A DNA stretch of 64,000 nucleotides from Citrus sinensis (GCF_022201045.2 NC_068556.1:21805501-21869500), one strand, 5' to 3'. Positions 36,642 through 47,430 are shown, numbered from the stretch's first letter. Translations and numbers: made by a program. Notes: generated by a model not told the origin, from the sequence alone.

Positions 36642-37955
36642 CTAAGCATTTGATGTGAAGTTGAAGTTGGCACAAGTTGTTTGGTGGAACAGGAGAGAAG
36701 AGCTGAAGCCTAGCCTTGATGTGGCCAGATCGAACTGTAGAAGATTGTCCTCCAATTGATGCCCTCCGATCACAATTGAAGTCCTAGGGTTTACTCCACC
36801 GTCCACAAAACCTAGGCACAACACATCATCTCTGACTTGTACCATAGAATTTGCACCGAAAATTCTCCAGATTACAGTATTGCTCTGTAACACCAAATCA
36901 ATCTGAGGCACTGCTGGGCCGACACGTGTGCTACCAACGAATGTAGAGTTGAAGCATGCACCAAACGGTGCCACTGGTGTGACTCTAGGGATATTAGCTA
37001 CCTCTTTGATGAAAGCTCGAGCTAGAGCATTGTAAATTGAAGTATGCAGCACTGTGTAAGGATTGACGGTGCTGATTTTCGTACCGCCAAAGCCTTCTTT
37101 ATCGATGGATAGCAATGATGTGTTCAATGGGACAGTGTTTCCGTTGATCTTGATCGATTTTACTCCAATGAAGTATTCAGCTGAGGGTTCACCTTCGAAG
37201 AAAGCGCCGGCGGTACTCACAGGATTGAGTATAAGAGGGGTGTAAAAGAGAGACTTTGAGAAATCAATATCGCGGGGAAGGAAAAAATATGGCCCGTCAC
37301 CGAAGAGGACGACACCGTTTACTCTGGAAGAAGAACTTAAGCAAATGGCAAACTTTCGATCAAAGCTAAAAGCAGCAGAGAATTGTGAAGGAAGTGATAT
37401 TCTAGTTCTTCCAAGGCCAGCCATGCCCTTAACTCCACTAGCAAGACCTTCTAGAAGAAACGTTGCTGCACAAGCAAATGCAAGGTTAGGCACTGAAACG
37501 ACCCGGCCCAGATTCTTGCCATCAGTTGATTGTATAGATACAATATCTGTAGCAAGCTCGCCGCTTGTGCCGGTGTTTGTTATTGTGTTATCTGGGAGGT
37601 GAGCGCACGTGTCATTGTTGCAGCCTGGCCTTGGGGGAGAGAAGCAGGATTGGACACAAGACTTAGACCGAGCAAGATTGCATTGAGCCGAGCGGCAACG
37701 GACGGGTTTATAAGAAGACGAGACATAGCCTTGGTCACAATCAACCCAAAGGAACTGGCCACCAAGATCAAGGGTCAATTTCACTGGCACTAGGGGGGTT
37801 CTTTGGTTGATTTGAGTGACGTATTGGAGAGTTGATGCATCCTTGGTGACTGGAAGAAGTAGTGCTTTTGGTCTAAATGATGTTTGGGCTAAAGAGGGAG
37901 TGATGAAAAGGACAAGAGAGCAAAAGAGAAGAAGATCATTATAGGAGATGGCCAT
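36642..37955 (-). CDS. EDGP / basic 7S globulin / glucanase-inhibitor-like protein, copy a
   Basis: Intronless 437-codon gene. I chose the ATG at 37955 (MAISYNDLLLF) because a signal peptide follows at once, ending near SLAQ, and the TATA box lies at 38001-38007; the in-frame ATG at 38021 is upstream of that box. The protein has the TAXI-N/TAXI-C pepsin-like fold with many cysteines. At the first catalytic site the Asp63 motif reads LDLGGQFLWVDC in place of DTGS, and the second site reads ISTVNPYTVL without an Asp, so protease activity is unlikely. Relatives (carrot EDGP, tomato XEGIP, tobacco NEC4, soybean Bg7S) are secreted and bind glycanases of attacking microbes. FGACFNS, VPQIDLVLQ, LGFVDGGVNPRTSIVIGGHQLEDNLLQFDL are family blocks. 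First of a tandem array on one strand. Confidence 0.93.
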   Translation of the reverse strand: MAISYNDLLLFCSLVLFITPSLAQTSFRPKALLLPVTKDASTLQYVTQINQRTPLVPVKLTLDLGGQFLWVDCDQGYVSSSYKPVRCRSAQCNLARSKSCVQSCFSPPRPGCNNDTCAHLPDNTITNTGTSGELATDIVSIQSTDGKNLGRVVSVPNLAFACAATFLLEGLASGVKGMAGLGRTRISLPSQFSAAFSFDRKFAICLSSSSRVNGVVLFGDGPYFFLPRDIDFSKSLFYTPLILNPVSTAGAFFEGEPSAEYFIGVKSIKINGNTVPLNTSLLSIDKEGFGGTKISTVNPYTVLHTSIYNALARAFIKEVANIPRVTPVAPFGACFNSTFVGSTRVGPAVPQIDLVLQSNTVIWRIFGANSMVQVRDDVLCLGFVDGGVNPRTSIVIGGHQLEDNLLQFDLATSRLGFSSSLLFHQTTCANFNFTSNA

Positions 37956-38000
37956 GTTTGGCTTAATTGAGTGCTTCGGAGAAGCCGGTGCCAAGTGCAT

Positions 38001-38007
38001 ATTTATA
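38001..38007 (-). promoter_or_regulatory. TATA box of EDGP-like copy a
   Basis: GCTATAAATATG on the minus strand, 46 bp upstream of the ATG at 37955, implying a very short 5' UTR. Confidence 0.65.
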
Positions 38008-39040
38008 GCAGTATTAAACATGTTATTTATAATTTATGGTCAGACTGAGAGAATAAGAATTAATAATAATAATTTGGTTAGTTTTGTAAATTTTCTTAGA
38101 ACGTGTTGATTGAAAATTGAATGTAATTATTACATAAAATATGCCGCGGGTTGGAGACGTCAATAATGGCGACAAGGCGACATGCAAAACCTCTAACTTA
38201 TCCAGATTGCTGAAGTGCATTAACTCGAATTTTGACTTTGACTAATCCAGCTCATTGGTCCTGTAAAATTATTAGTTAATTACATTTGATGTTGAACTTT
38301 TATTATTATTTTTTTTAATCTTGTTATTGTCGTATACTATCAGCTTGTACGCGTAGTTTTCAAAACCGCTGACCTGCATGAACTGAAATTCATGAAGTCA
38401 ATTTCTTAAGAAAATAATAAATTCATAATTACTACTATTTGTTTTTACTTTATTTTATTTTTTATATTTTAATCATTGCTTAAAAGCATGAACTTGCGTG
38501 CACATAAACGTTTGTGATCAGATTTGCGCCGAAAGAGAAATTTAGATAGCATAGATCATAATAAAGCAAAGAAGAAAAACCAGCAGGAAGACTATTGAAG
38601 AATTCTACCGCCTATTTTTATTTAATTATAAAATCCTTATCTAAGCTATGTGCTGCCAAACTTCTTTAGATTTTGTGAGCTATACAGCTAGAAGCATTAT
38701 TGACCCAGTAGTTTCTATAGTGATAAAAAAAAAATTATCTTGTAATTTGTAAATTAAAGATAATAAAGAAATTGACTCGTTACAAAATCTTTCAAATCAG
38801 AAATATGGATAAGACTAGAAATGAGTTCTGGGGGGCCTCCCAATTTTGTAAGGTCACAGATATGATTATCACCACAATTCGCAGCATATACTTCAAAAAT
38901 ATATCTTTTATTCTCTTAATAATAAATTAAATTGATCAAGTGCAGCAAGGTACATTATTTGGTCTGACCATTGCGTCGAATCATTGGTCCATGACCATTT
39001 TATTCATCACACAAATAACAGGCAAACATGCTTAAAATTA
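38008..39040. other. Spacer between EDGP-like copies a and b
   Basis: Promoter of copy a and downstream region of copy b. AT-rich, no extra gene or bounded element. Confidence 0.5.
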
Positions 39041-40303
39041 TTATGCAATGGATGTAAAGTTGAAGGTGCAAGTGGCTCGCTCGAACAGTAGTGAGTCGCT
39101 GAAGCCAAGTCTTGAAGTAGCTAAATCAAACTGAAGCAGATAGTTTTCCAGCTGGCGCGCTCCAATGACAATGGAAGTCCTAGGGTTTACTCCTCCATCC
39201 ACAAACCCCAAGCACAACGCATCGCCGCCAATCTGCACCATTGAGTTTTGTCCATGGATACTCCAAACCACGTTCTTGTTCTGCAAAACCAGATCTATTT
39301 GAGGCACGACTGGGCCTATACGGGTGAAACCAATGTCTTGCAGTCTAAAACATGCCCCGAATGGTGCCACAGGAGCCACTCTGGCGACTTTAGGCATGGC
39401 ACTAGCAAAGGCTTGAACAAGAGCCTTGTAGATTGAAGTTTCCAGGACTGTGTAAGGATTGACGGTGCTGATCTTTGTTCCACCAACACCTTCGTTATCA
39501 ATAGATAGCAATGTTTTGTTTAATGGGACAGCTTTTCCGTTAACATGAACGGATGTGACACCAATGAAGTATTCAACTGAAGGCTCACCCAAGAAACCTG
39601 AGGCCGTGTTTACTTTGTTGATGAAAAGCGGGGTATATTTAAGATTCTTGGAGACATCGAAATTATTAAGATCATAATAAGGTCCATCGCCAAAAACGAT
39701 GGCACCATCATCAAAAGGACTCAAGCAAAGTGCGAATTTTCTTTTGAGGCTAAAAGCAGCAGCAAGTTGTGAAGGCAACGCAACTTTACTCCTTCCAAGG
39801 CCAGCAATACCCACAACGCCACTAGCAAGGCCTTGTAAGACAAATTCTGAACCACAAAGGAAGATAAAATTAGGCACCGTAACAGCTCTACCAGGATTAC
39901 GGCCGTCGGTAGACTGGATGGACAAAACATCTATGCGTATGTCACCATGTGTCCCAGTGTTTGAGATGGGGTTATCCGGGCCAGCGCCACAAATGCCACC
40001 TCCACAAGCTTTAGCATTAGCAAGATTGCACTGAGCTGAGCCACAGCGGGCTGTTTTATTGGTAGATGACACGTAGCCTTTCTCGCAATCAACCCAGAGA
40101 ATGTTGCCGCCAAGATGGACAGTTAATTTCACAGGCACAAGAGGGGTTCGTTGCTTGATTTGGGTCACATATTGAAGAGTGGCAGTGTCTTTTGCTACTC
40201 GGAGAACCAGGGCTTTGGGGCGCAATGATGTTTGGGCTGTGATGGGAGATAACGAGAAAATAAGAAGAGAGCATAAAAGAAGGAAACTCTGTGCGACCGA
40301 CAT
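39041..40303 (-). CDS. EDGP / basic 7S globulin / glucanase-inhibitor-like protein, copy b
   Basis: Intronless 420-codon gene, ATG at 40303, signal peptide to about residue 24 (...SPITAQ). It is shorter than its neighbours, mostly in the cysteine loop after CGSAQCNLANAKACGGG. It is the most divergent intact member. The position of the first catalytic Asp is His63 (VHLGGNILWVDC), and the second site reads ISTVNPYTVL, so both catalytic aspartates are lost and it cannot be an ordinary aspartic protease. Conserved blocks FGACF, VPQIDLVLQNKNVVW and LGFVDGGVNPRTSIVIGARQLENYLLQFDLATSRLGFS are present. Likely apoplastic; ligand unknown. TATA box 48 bp upstream, and a Mutator-type MITE about 320 bp upstream. 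Confidence 0.92.
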   Translation of the reverse strand: MSVAQSFLLLCSLLIFSLSPITAQTSLRPKALVLRVAKDTATLQYVTQIKQRTPLVPVKLTVHLGGNILWVDCEKGYVSSTNKTARCGSAQCNLANAKACGGGICGAGPDNPISNTGTHGDIRIDVLSIQSTDGRNPGRAVTVPNFIFLCGSEFVLQGLASGVVGIAGLGRSKVALPSQLAAAFSLKRKFALCLSPFDDGAIVFGDGPYYDLNNFDVSKNLKYTPLFINKVNTASGFLGEPSVEYFIGVTSVHVNGKAVPLNKTLLSIDNEGVGGTKISTVNPYTVLETSIYKALVQAFASAMPKVARVAPVAPFGACFRLQDIGFTRIGPVVPQIDLVLQNKNVVWSIHGQNSMVQIGGDALCLGFVDGGVNPRTSIVIGARQLENYLLQFDLATSRLGFSDSLLFERATCTFNFTSIA

Positions 40304-40350
40304 GTTTATATTCTTAATTATTTGTGTTTTGCTCGTATAGGGATATGTCC

Positions 40351-40358
40351 TATTTATA
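40351..40358 (-). promoter_or_regulatory. TATA box of EDGP-like copy b
   Basis: CCTATAAATAGG on the minus strand, 48 bp upstream of the ATG. Confidence 0.65.
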
Positions 40359-40626
40359 GGATTTTGGGGCTCGGATCTCTTAAATTTGTCACCAATATTT
40401 TATTTCCCCCCTTTCTGATCAATTATTCACTTAATGCAAGTTGTATTCGGCTGGGTCAAGGTGGCTGGAAGATTTCTTCTAGATTGGCAACTTAGGTTGG
40501 ACCTGTCTTTGTTCTATGCACCGCTTACATTACCTCCTGCGTGGGGCATTGTTGTGGCCACTACATGTCGTGCTTCGTTTTGGCTTTTTTTTTTCAGGGG
40601 CTGATTATGTTATTGAAATAAAAAAA

Positions 40627-40828
40627 GAGTAATGATACAGCCACAAACTTTTGTACAAACTTATTTTGTACAAACTGATGTGGCATGATAAGATTGGTTG
40701 AATTAAATATCACTTGGCCCACATGATTTATTTTTATTAATTTATATTTTCATTCAACCAATGAATTAATGCCACGTCAGTTTGTACAAAATAAGTTTGT
40801 ACAAGAGTTTGTGGCTGTATCATTACTC
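40627..40828. mobile_element. Mutator-type MITE (202 bp)
   Basis: Terminal inverted repeats of about 60 bp starting GAGTAATGATACAGCCACAA and ending in the complement. Perfect 9-bp target duplication ATAAAAAAA (40618-40626 and 40829-40837). The 9-bp duplication and long TIRs point to the Mutator superfamily. There is no coding capacity. Confidence 0.9.
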
Positions 40829-40837
40829 ATAAAAAAA

Positions 40838-41767
40838 TGGTTTTTGTTAAACAATAATGTAATCTAAAATTGAATGATATATGAGTTGGAGTAACTGGCC
40901 CATTTAATGCTGCATCAATGGAATGGATCATAAAATTACTTATTAGTATACAAAAAACAAGCTGGGTTCTCTTAAGCTAACCTTTTTATTTACACTAATG
41001 ATTTAAATTTTTATTTGTTAAACTTTTGTCAACTTAAATTTATGGAATCCACTTTTCTAACGCTTTCAATAATAAACCAATTTATTAACTATAATGGATT
41101 GATTGTATATTTATAACTTTTTTTTTAATTTTCAAGGAAAATGATAGTTAGAAATGTTTGAAATTAATTTTTTGAATACTTTTATTATTTATACGATAAA
41201 ATGAAATTATTAATTAAATATTTGAGTTTCTGCTATGGATGACAGATTGACAGTTGGGTTCAAGCCTTATTTCTTTAGGAGGCTCAAGAACTGAAAGGTC
41301 AAAGCCTAATTTATAATGGGCCGAGCCTATGCCATTTTGACATAGACTGGGCCATGGTTTGCCCGGTCCCAAGTTTTTTCTTTTTATTAAATAATTAACT
41401 ATTATATATGAAGATAGTTTGTACTCATAATGTAAATATTAGAAATGATACAAAAGACAAGGGGCCGTATGATATTAACCAAAAGAGAATCCTCATTATT
41501 GATTCGAACTCTTGATAGATTTTCCATGACTCGTTTTATTTCTTTATTGACAATTAAAAATTTTATTGAAAATGTAAATAATAAAAATAATTTCTAAGGG
41601 AAACGAACTGTCATTCTTCCAGCAACTAACTAAACAACATCCGATATCTCTGGATTCAGTACTAGTATATATAGCATATTTCTGCATGTGCTAATTCGTG
41701 AATGAATAAGTCGGCTTTTTATAAATAAATAAATGCATCACAGACTTGTTTTTCCTTTTTAATACAA
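40838..41767. other. Intergenic, before the duplicated segment
   Basis: AT-rich; no gene seen. Confidence 0.45.
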
Positions 41768-41949
41768 TCTCCATCCATAACGCAATACTCAAGTCAAGTG
41801 GGTTCATGAAAAGCCCAGTGACATTAAATCATTCCTATAATCTCCAAAACGCAAAACTCAAAGTGGGGTATTCATGAAAAGCCACATGAAAATTTATTAT
41901 TCTAAACACAAAATGAGCACAAACAACTGAAATGAAGATTAAAGATTCT

Positions 41950-43257
41950 CTAAGCATTAGACGTAAAATTGAAATTGGAGCAAGTTGTTCGGTGGAAGAG
42001 AAGAGAAGAGCTGAAGCCTAGCCTTGATGTGGCCAAATCAAACTGCAGAAGATTATCTTCCAATTGATGCCCACCTATCACAATTGAAGTCCTAGGGTTT
42101 ACTCCACCATCAACAAACCCTAGGCAAAGCACATCGTCTTTGACTTGCACCATTGAGTTTGCGCCAAAAATACTCCAAATCACTTTGCTACTTTGCAAGA
42201 CTAGATCAATCTGAGGCACAGCTGCTCCAGCACGAGTGCTGCCAATGTGGGTAGAATTAAAGCATGCCCCAAATGGTGAAACTGGTTTAACTCTAGGGAC
42301 TTTCGCTAACCCTTTGGTGAAAGCTTCAATAAAAACTTCGTAGATTGATGATTCCAACACCGTGTAAGGATGGACAGTGCTGATCTTGGTTCCACCGAAA
42401 CCCTTTTTGTCAATTGATAGCAAAGATGTGTTCATAGGGATGACGTGTCCATTGATTTTAATAGACCTTACTTCAATGAAGTAATCAGATGAAGGAAGGT
42501 CTGTAAAAGTAAGAGCTGCTGTTGTCACAGGATTGAGGATAAGTGGGGTGTAAGTGAGAGACTTGGAAACATCAACACCAGGAAGCATAACATAAGGGCC
42601 GTCACCAAAGAAGACAGCGCCGTGGGCTTTGGTAGAGGAACTCAAGCAAATGGCAAATTTTCTCTTAAAGCTAAAAGCAGAAGAGAACAGGGATGGAAGT
42701 GAAATTTTAGTTCTTCCAAGGCCAGCCATACCCGTAACACCCTTTGCAAGATCTGTTAAATGAAATGAGTCAGCACAGACAAAGAGAAGCTTAGGCACTG
42801 AAACGACTTTACCCGGATTCTTGCCATCAGTGGATTGGATAGACGCGACATCCATGGACACCGGACCGTTAAAGCTAATGCCGTTTATAGTGTTTTCAGG
42901 CAGGAGATTGCAAGTATTATTGTGTCACCCTGGCCTGGGTTTAGTACCAAAGCACTCAAAACAATAAGGTGCATTAGCGAGAGAGCATGGAGCTGAATGG
43001 CAAGGAGCAAATCTATAGGAAGATGATACGTATTCTTTTTCACAAACAACCCATAGAAACTGACCACCAAGATCAAGGGTCAATTTCACAGGCACGAGAG
43101 GGGTTCTTTGTTTGATTTGAGTGAGGTATTGGAGAGTTGATCCATCTTTGGTAACCGGAAGAACTAGTGCTTTTGGTCTAAAAGACGTTTTGGCTATGGA
43201 ACGAGAGATGAAAATGAGAAGAAAGCAAAAAAGAAGAAATTTGGAAGAGAGAGCCAT
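41950..43257 (-). pseudogene. EDGP-like copy c, inactivated by one nonsense change
   Basis: Full-length intronless gene (435-codon frame, ATG at 43257) highly similar to the intact copy at 53703-55010. A single TGA at 42925-42927 falls in the cysteine loop, where the twin has TGC (Cys) after PRPG; downstream the frame is open to 41950. It also has WVVC where relatives have WVDC, and a few other substitutions. The signal peptide and the TATA box at 43301-43308 remain intact, so it may still be transcribed. A functional truncated product of about 110 residues is unlikely, because it would lack most of the fold. Confidence 0.92.
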
Positions 43258-43300
43258 TTGGTTAACGTGCTGTGGACTGTAAAGCAGCGAGCAGCCAAGA

Positions 43301-43308
43301 TATTTATA
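43301..43308 (-). promoter_or_regulatory. TATA box of EDGP-like copy c
   Basis: CCTATAAATATC on the minus strand, 44 bp upstream of the ATG; identical in context to the box at 55054-55061. Confidence 0.6.
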
Positions 43309-43475
43309 GGCATTTTTTCAATTTAAAATTCTTATTTTTTTTTAAATGATTTTAAACGTAGAGAGGATTCAAATTTGGTTGGTAAACTAAAATAAAGTGT
43401 TTGAAAACCACCTAATTAGGCATTGGAAATTCAAATAAACTTAATCAAGCTACTTAAAAATCATTTGGCAAACGA

Positions 43476-43760
43476 TCCGTTAGGCTTTAATCTAGTGGTT
43501 AGAACCCAAACCTCACAATTGTGAGGTCATGAATTCGAACCTCACAATGCATTGTGGGGGTTTAATTTCTTTCTCAATTTGAGTGAAAGTAATTTTATCC
43601 ATTTCGAAATGTGAGTGAAGTAGACGTAAGGTAAAAATTTGAACACCACTTCATAATAATTGATGTAAAAGAATCTCAATAATAGTCTGATTTGTAAATA
43701 TCAGTTGTAATATCATGTAATATGAGTTGTAATATAGTTTCATGTAATTGAAAAAAAAAA
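43476..43760 (+). mobile_element. tRNA-derived SINE (copy A of the duplication)
   Basis: A box TAATCTAGTGG, B box GAATTCGAACCTC, body with GTGGGGGTTTAATTTC and ATTTGTAAATATCAGTTGTAAT, then a poly(A) tail. A probable imperfect target duplication is TTGGCAAACGA (left) against TTGGCGAACAC (right). Same family as 56187-56480 and, inverted, 60901-61271. Confidence 0.75.
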
Positions 43761-45080
43761 CGCTTGGCGAACACTTGGGGCTGTGTTAGCTTCTTAATTT
43801 TCTTTTGATGAGCCTTGACATAATGAGGGATTTTATTAAATAAGAAAGAGTAATCGGCACATCCATTTAGGGGGACATAATGCGCCTCAATCTTAAGATA
43901 AGCCATAGCACTGAAAACAACATCGTGAAAAACTATAGGAAAAAAAGAAATTCAAAATAAAAGCATATAAAAAGAAACAATATTTCAGAAAGTGATTAGC
44001 ATCTTAAGACAAGAATTGTTGAATCTCTAAGTGAGGATTATCCCCCCCCCCCCAAAAAAAAAAAAAAAAACTCATCATGATTAAGATGTAGATTAGCAAG
44101 ACAATCTGCAGCATTATTGTTCTCCCAAAAAAATTGTGAAGCAATGAAAATCCATGATAAAATGCTTTATCTTACAATTTACCCATATGTTTCTAAGACT
44201 TGAAGACTATGTTTGGATGTAGAATAGAAGATAGCATTTAGACTGTAATTTGGAGGATAAAACAATTAATCTAATCCAAGGTTATGCTTGGTTGTCAAGA
44301 CTAGTAAATTAGTCCAAATTTTAGTCTTAAATTCATGAGATTATTGATCTCCACTTTCACATGTGTTTAGGTTAGATTAAATATATATTTTAATTCAAAT
44401 TTACTACCTATATCAATATTTTTTGAATAAAATTTATTTTAACTCGAATTTAATTGAAGATTAGATATCAAAATTTTAATTCAATAATTTAAACATAAAA
44501 AATTATATAATTATCATTTACAATAATATTGAATATAAATATTATATTAAAAAATAGAAATATAATTTGAAAATAATTATACTATTTATTTTTTTTGTTT
44601 CATTAAATAATTTATCCGACATTATACCAAATAAAGGATAGTAATATATAATTTAGTTAGTATAATCTAATTCAATCCAATCTTAAAAGTTAATCTAGTG
44701 TAATTCTATCTTTGAGAACCCAAAACAATTTCAAGGACCTTAATTAAAAAAAAAATTTAACAATAAACAATAATAAAAAATGAATCACATTCTATACGTT
44801 AATTTCTTAGTTGATTGATAGTGAACATTTTCAACATACAAAATTACAAGTTGACAAGTTGTAATAAATTTGGGTTGTCTAAATTAAAACAAGATGCTAG
44901 TGGGAAAACCAATAACAAAACACATGCGTGAACGGGGAAAGTTCTGTTCACTTAAAAAAAAAAAAAATTTCAAAAACGACTGATTAATCATAATCACAAG
45001 AAAATTAACATTTAAAATGGAGAGTATATAGCTTCAGTACGGGAATGGGATGTAGGAACACAACTGCTAAAGCTGAATAG
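43761..45080. other. Noncoding part of duplication copy A
   Basis: AT-rich sequence with a C10/A18 run near 44043-44070. Aligns with 56481-59450 minus the insertions there. No gene seen. Confidence 0.5.
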
Positions 45081-45140
45081 AGAGTAATTCAAATAGGAAG
45101 CACATCGTTTGGATACTAATAATCTAATAAATTTGACCAT

Positions 45141-45315
45141 TTAAGCATCGGATGGTTTGTCTTTGTCTTTGTCATTGCCATCGGCGCCATCGTCGTTGTT
45201 TTGGTCAACAATGTCGTCCGGATCGCGAGCAGGATCGGATTTATCCATGGCGGCTCGAGCCTTGTTGAGGAACGACTTGAAAGCCAACTCAATAGCTAGC
45301 CATCCAAACGCTAGT
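45141..45315 (-). pseudogene. OEP7-like outer-envelope protein, 5'-truncated
   Basis: The minus strand reads [33 protein letters not shown] and a D/N/K-rich tail ending DKPSDA plus TAA at 45141. This matches the core and C-terminus of chloroplast OEP7 more closely than the gene at 7107-7295. Upstream of the conserved leucine the frame meets a TGA within a few codons, and no N-terminal Met-Gly-Lys segment is found nearby. The alternative is an exon 2 after an AG acceptor (GAACAG|AACTAG), but I found no fitting first exon, so a truncated pseudogene is preferred. Confidence 0.65.
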
Positions 45316-45480
45316 TCTGTTCACATCTTTGTTTTGTTTTATTTTATTACAGTGTCTTGTGGGTTAATTTGTGTCTAAGATCTTCGATTATTTATTTTTA
45401 TAACTATACATTGTTCTGCGAACTAATATTATAACAATCAACACTTCATACCTTCATTTCAAAATAATACAATATTTTAA

Positions 45481-45636
45481 GGAATTACAAAAATATTTCA
45501 GGTTGATCACAGATCTCTAGATGACAAGCCTGAACGTCGATTTTATCATTCTCTTTTAGGAATTATCAAAATTATTCAAGTTGATAATGGATCTCTAGCT
45601 GATAAGCCTGGACGTCGATTTTATCATTCTCTTCAG
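45481..45636. repeat. Tandem repeat, two diverged 78-bp units
   Basis: Units 45481-45558 and 45559-45636 share GGAATTA...CAAGCCTG-ACGTCGATTTTATCATTCTCTT. No coding role seen. Confidence 0.75.
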
Positions 45637-45804
45637 TCTTCATTTTATATCACTATAGCACGTGGCCTCGTAGAAATAAAAAGAAAGCTCAGTTCACATA
45701 TAGCACGTTAACTGTTAAAATTAATCATGAAAACTAACCACGGACCATGAGTCCATTATTCAAATTGTACTATTGATAAACTTAGCCGAATTCATCCTAG
45801 TGAA

Positions 45805-46115
45805 TCAAATGGACGTGAATTTGAAGTTGGAACAAAATGTTCGCCGGAGCAACAGCGAATTGCTGAAACCAAGTCTTGAAGAAGCTAAATCAAACTGCAG
45901 AAGGTTGTTTTCCAATTGATACCCTCCGATAACAATTGAAGTCCTTGGTGCCCCTCCGTCAACAAACCCCAGACACGACACATTATCATCATTGCCAACC
46001 TGGACTATCGAATTTGCTCCAAGGATGCTCCACAACACCTTGCGTTGCTCTGCAAAACGAGATCGATTTGAGGCACAGATGTTGATCCAATTCCAAATTC
46101 TCCGGAGTTAAAGCA
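45805..46115 (-). pseudogene. EDGP-like fragment d (C-terminal end)
   Basis: The minus strand begins abruptly with [26 protein letters not shown], is shifted by about two bases, then continues LWSILGANSIVQV...CLGFVDGG...SIVIGGYQLENNLLQFDLASSRLGFS to the stop at 45805. Only the last quarter of an EDGP-like gene is present. Its left boundary is fused to a protein-kinase relic at about 46112. Confidence 0.88.
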
Positions 46116-47430
46116 TACTCCAGACATCAACTTCTGGTCCATAATTACGCTTTAAAACCTCTAGCGCCATGTAATATAGACTTCCAACTATCTCGTTGAA
46201 TTGCTCCCCTGTAGAAAAGAGAAACCTTCAGGTAAGAACAGTATAAGATAAAGGAATGAAGGTGAAAAGAATAAATAGCAGGCAGGGGCATGCAATTGCT
46301 AATTATATAGCACATTACTAGGCCTAAAGAAGACCGACAACCCAAAATCAATTGCCTTTAAGGAAAAACTTTTCTTCTTATTAACAAATAGAATTTTTTT
46401 TGGGTTGAGATCACGATGCATGACTCCATGCTTATGACACACCTGCAGTGGAAAAATCATACAAGGAAATGCAGGTTAGAAGAATGAGGTCACTAAAAAC
46501 ATAGAGCATAACTTCTGAAAATCATAGAATTAACACGAGAAACAGAGTCTACAAGTTGATCAAAAAATACATGTACAAAGAATCGATGAGAGAAAGAATT
46601 GTCATAAGTGGCTCAGTACATGGTAAGATGCACAGAGATAAAACATTTAAGCCCTAAGAAGTAACCGATTTCAGAATAAACAAACAAATTCCTGTGCATC
46701 CATATAGATCATAAGAAATTTTAAGTCACTAACATCTGAGACTGAATGAAATAAGAATCAATTAAACAGCGCAAAAAAAAAAAATATATTGGCAAGCTTA
46801 ATACCAGATAAAGAAAGAGAGAAAAAAAAATGGAATAAACTAAGTGAAACCTTCCCGATGTCCATTTGATAAGGGAACTTAAATTTAAAATTTTAGACAG
46901 AATATCATCCATCTCTCCAAATAAAAACACTCAAACATAGCATTTATGAGGAAAGAATAAAAAAAAGTAGAAGCTTATGGGGAGAAAAAGGAAAACGTCC
47001 CAACTCCAAACAAGTTTTGATTTTAACATTTGTATAAAGCCTGAGTCACTACCTATAAATTTCATACCTTAACCAATTTAACTACAAACTGGTAAAAATA
47101 AATTGAATGCCATGCACTGCCAATTCAATTTAAGGCCATAAACATCAAATTCCGCAGCAATGCCAAACACAAAACACATAAAAGACCAGAAACCAACTTG
47201 AACAACTTCAACAATGGTCTTCATAACTGCAGCAGCAACTCGCTCAGTGTAATGCCCTTTGGCGACAATCCTATCAACCAACTCTCCTTCCTCACATAGC
47301 TTCATCACAATGTGCACAACGCTATCATCCTCATAAGTGTCGTTCAATGACACAATATTCAGATGCTTAGGTAAATGCTTCACTGATAAAGCTCTAGTGA
47401 AGGATTCATCAATGGAGTCAAGAGGCTGTA
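46111..47430 (-). pseudogene. Calcium-dependent protein kinase (CDPK) pseudogene
   Basis: Three exon-like blocks in CDPK order on the minus strand. 47078-47449 includes KHLPKHLNIVSLNDTYEDDSVVHIVM, CEEGELVDRIVAKGHYTERVAAAVMKTIVEVVQ followed by a GT donor. 46325-46443 has [12 protein letters not shown] then NPKK, and [11 protein letters not shown], after an AG acceptor. About 46111-46200 has [29 protein letters not shown]. The catalytic loop reads HRDLNP (Lys of HRDLKP replaced by Asn) and the APE motif reads ALE, and frames are broken. The lobe end, autoinhibitory region and EF hands are missing. Introns persist, so this is not a processed copy. It is joined directly to the EDGP-like fragment. 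Confidence 0.85.

Larger units (their letters stand above)
41768..45080. repeat. Segmental duplication, copy A
   Basis: From about TCTCCATCC at 41768 to ACACAACTGCTAA near 45080, this aligns along its length with 53525-59450. It contains the broken EDGP-like gene and a SINE. Copy A lacks the hAT element, the 142-bp SINE and the 1.5-kb Mutator-like element present in copy B. Boundaries are by eye. Confidence 0.88.

Noticed and set aside
38008-38021. Upstream in-frame ATG of EDGP-like copy a
   Set aside because: It lies upstream of the TATA box and would put 22 residues before the signal peptide; the ATG at 37955 fits the paralogs.
43501-43560. Possible tRNA gene from the B-box-like sequence
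   Set aside because: No cloverleaf can be formed; the sequence belongs to a tRNA-derived SINE with a poly(A) tail.
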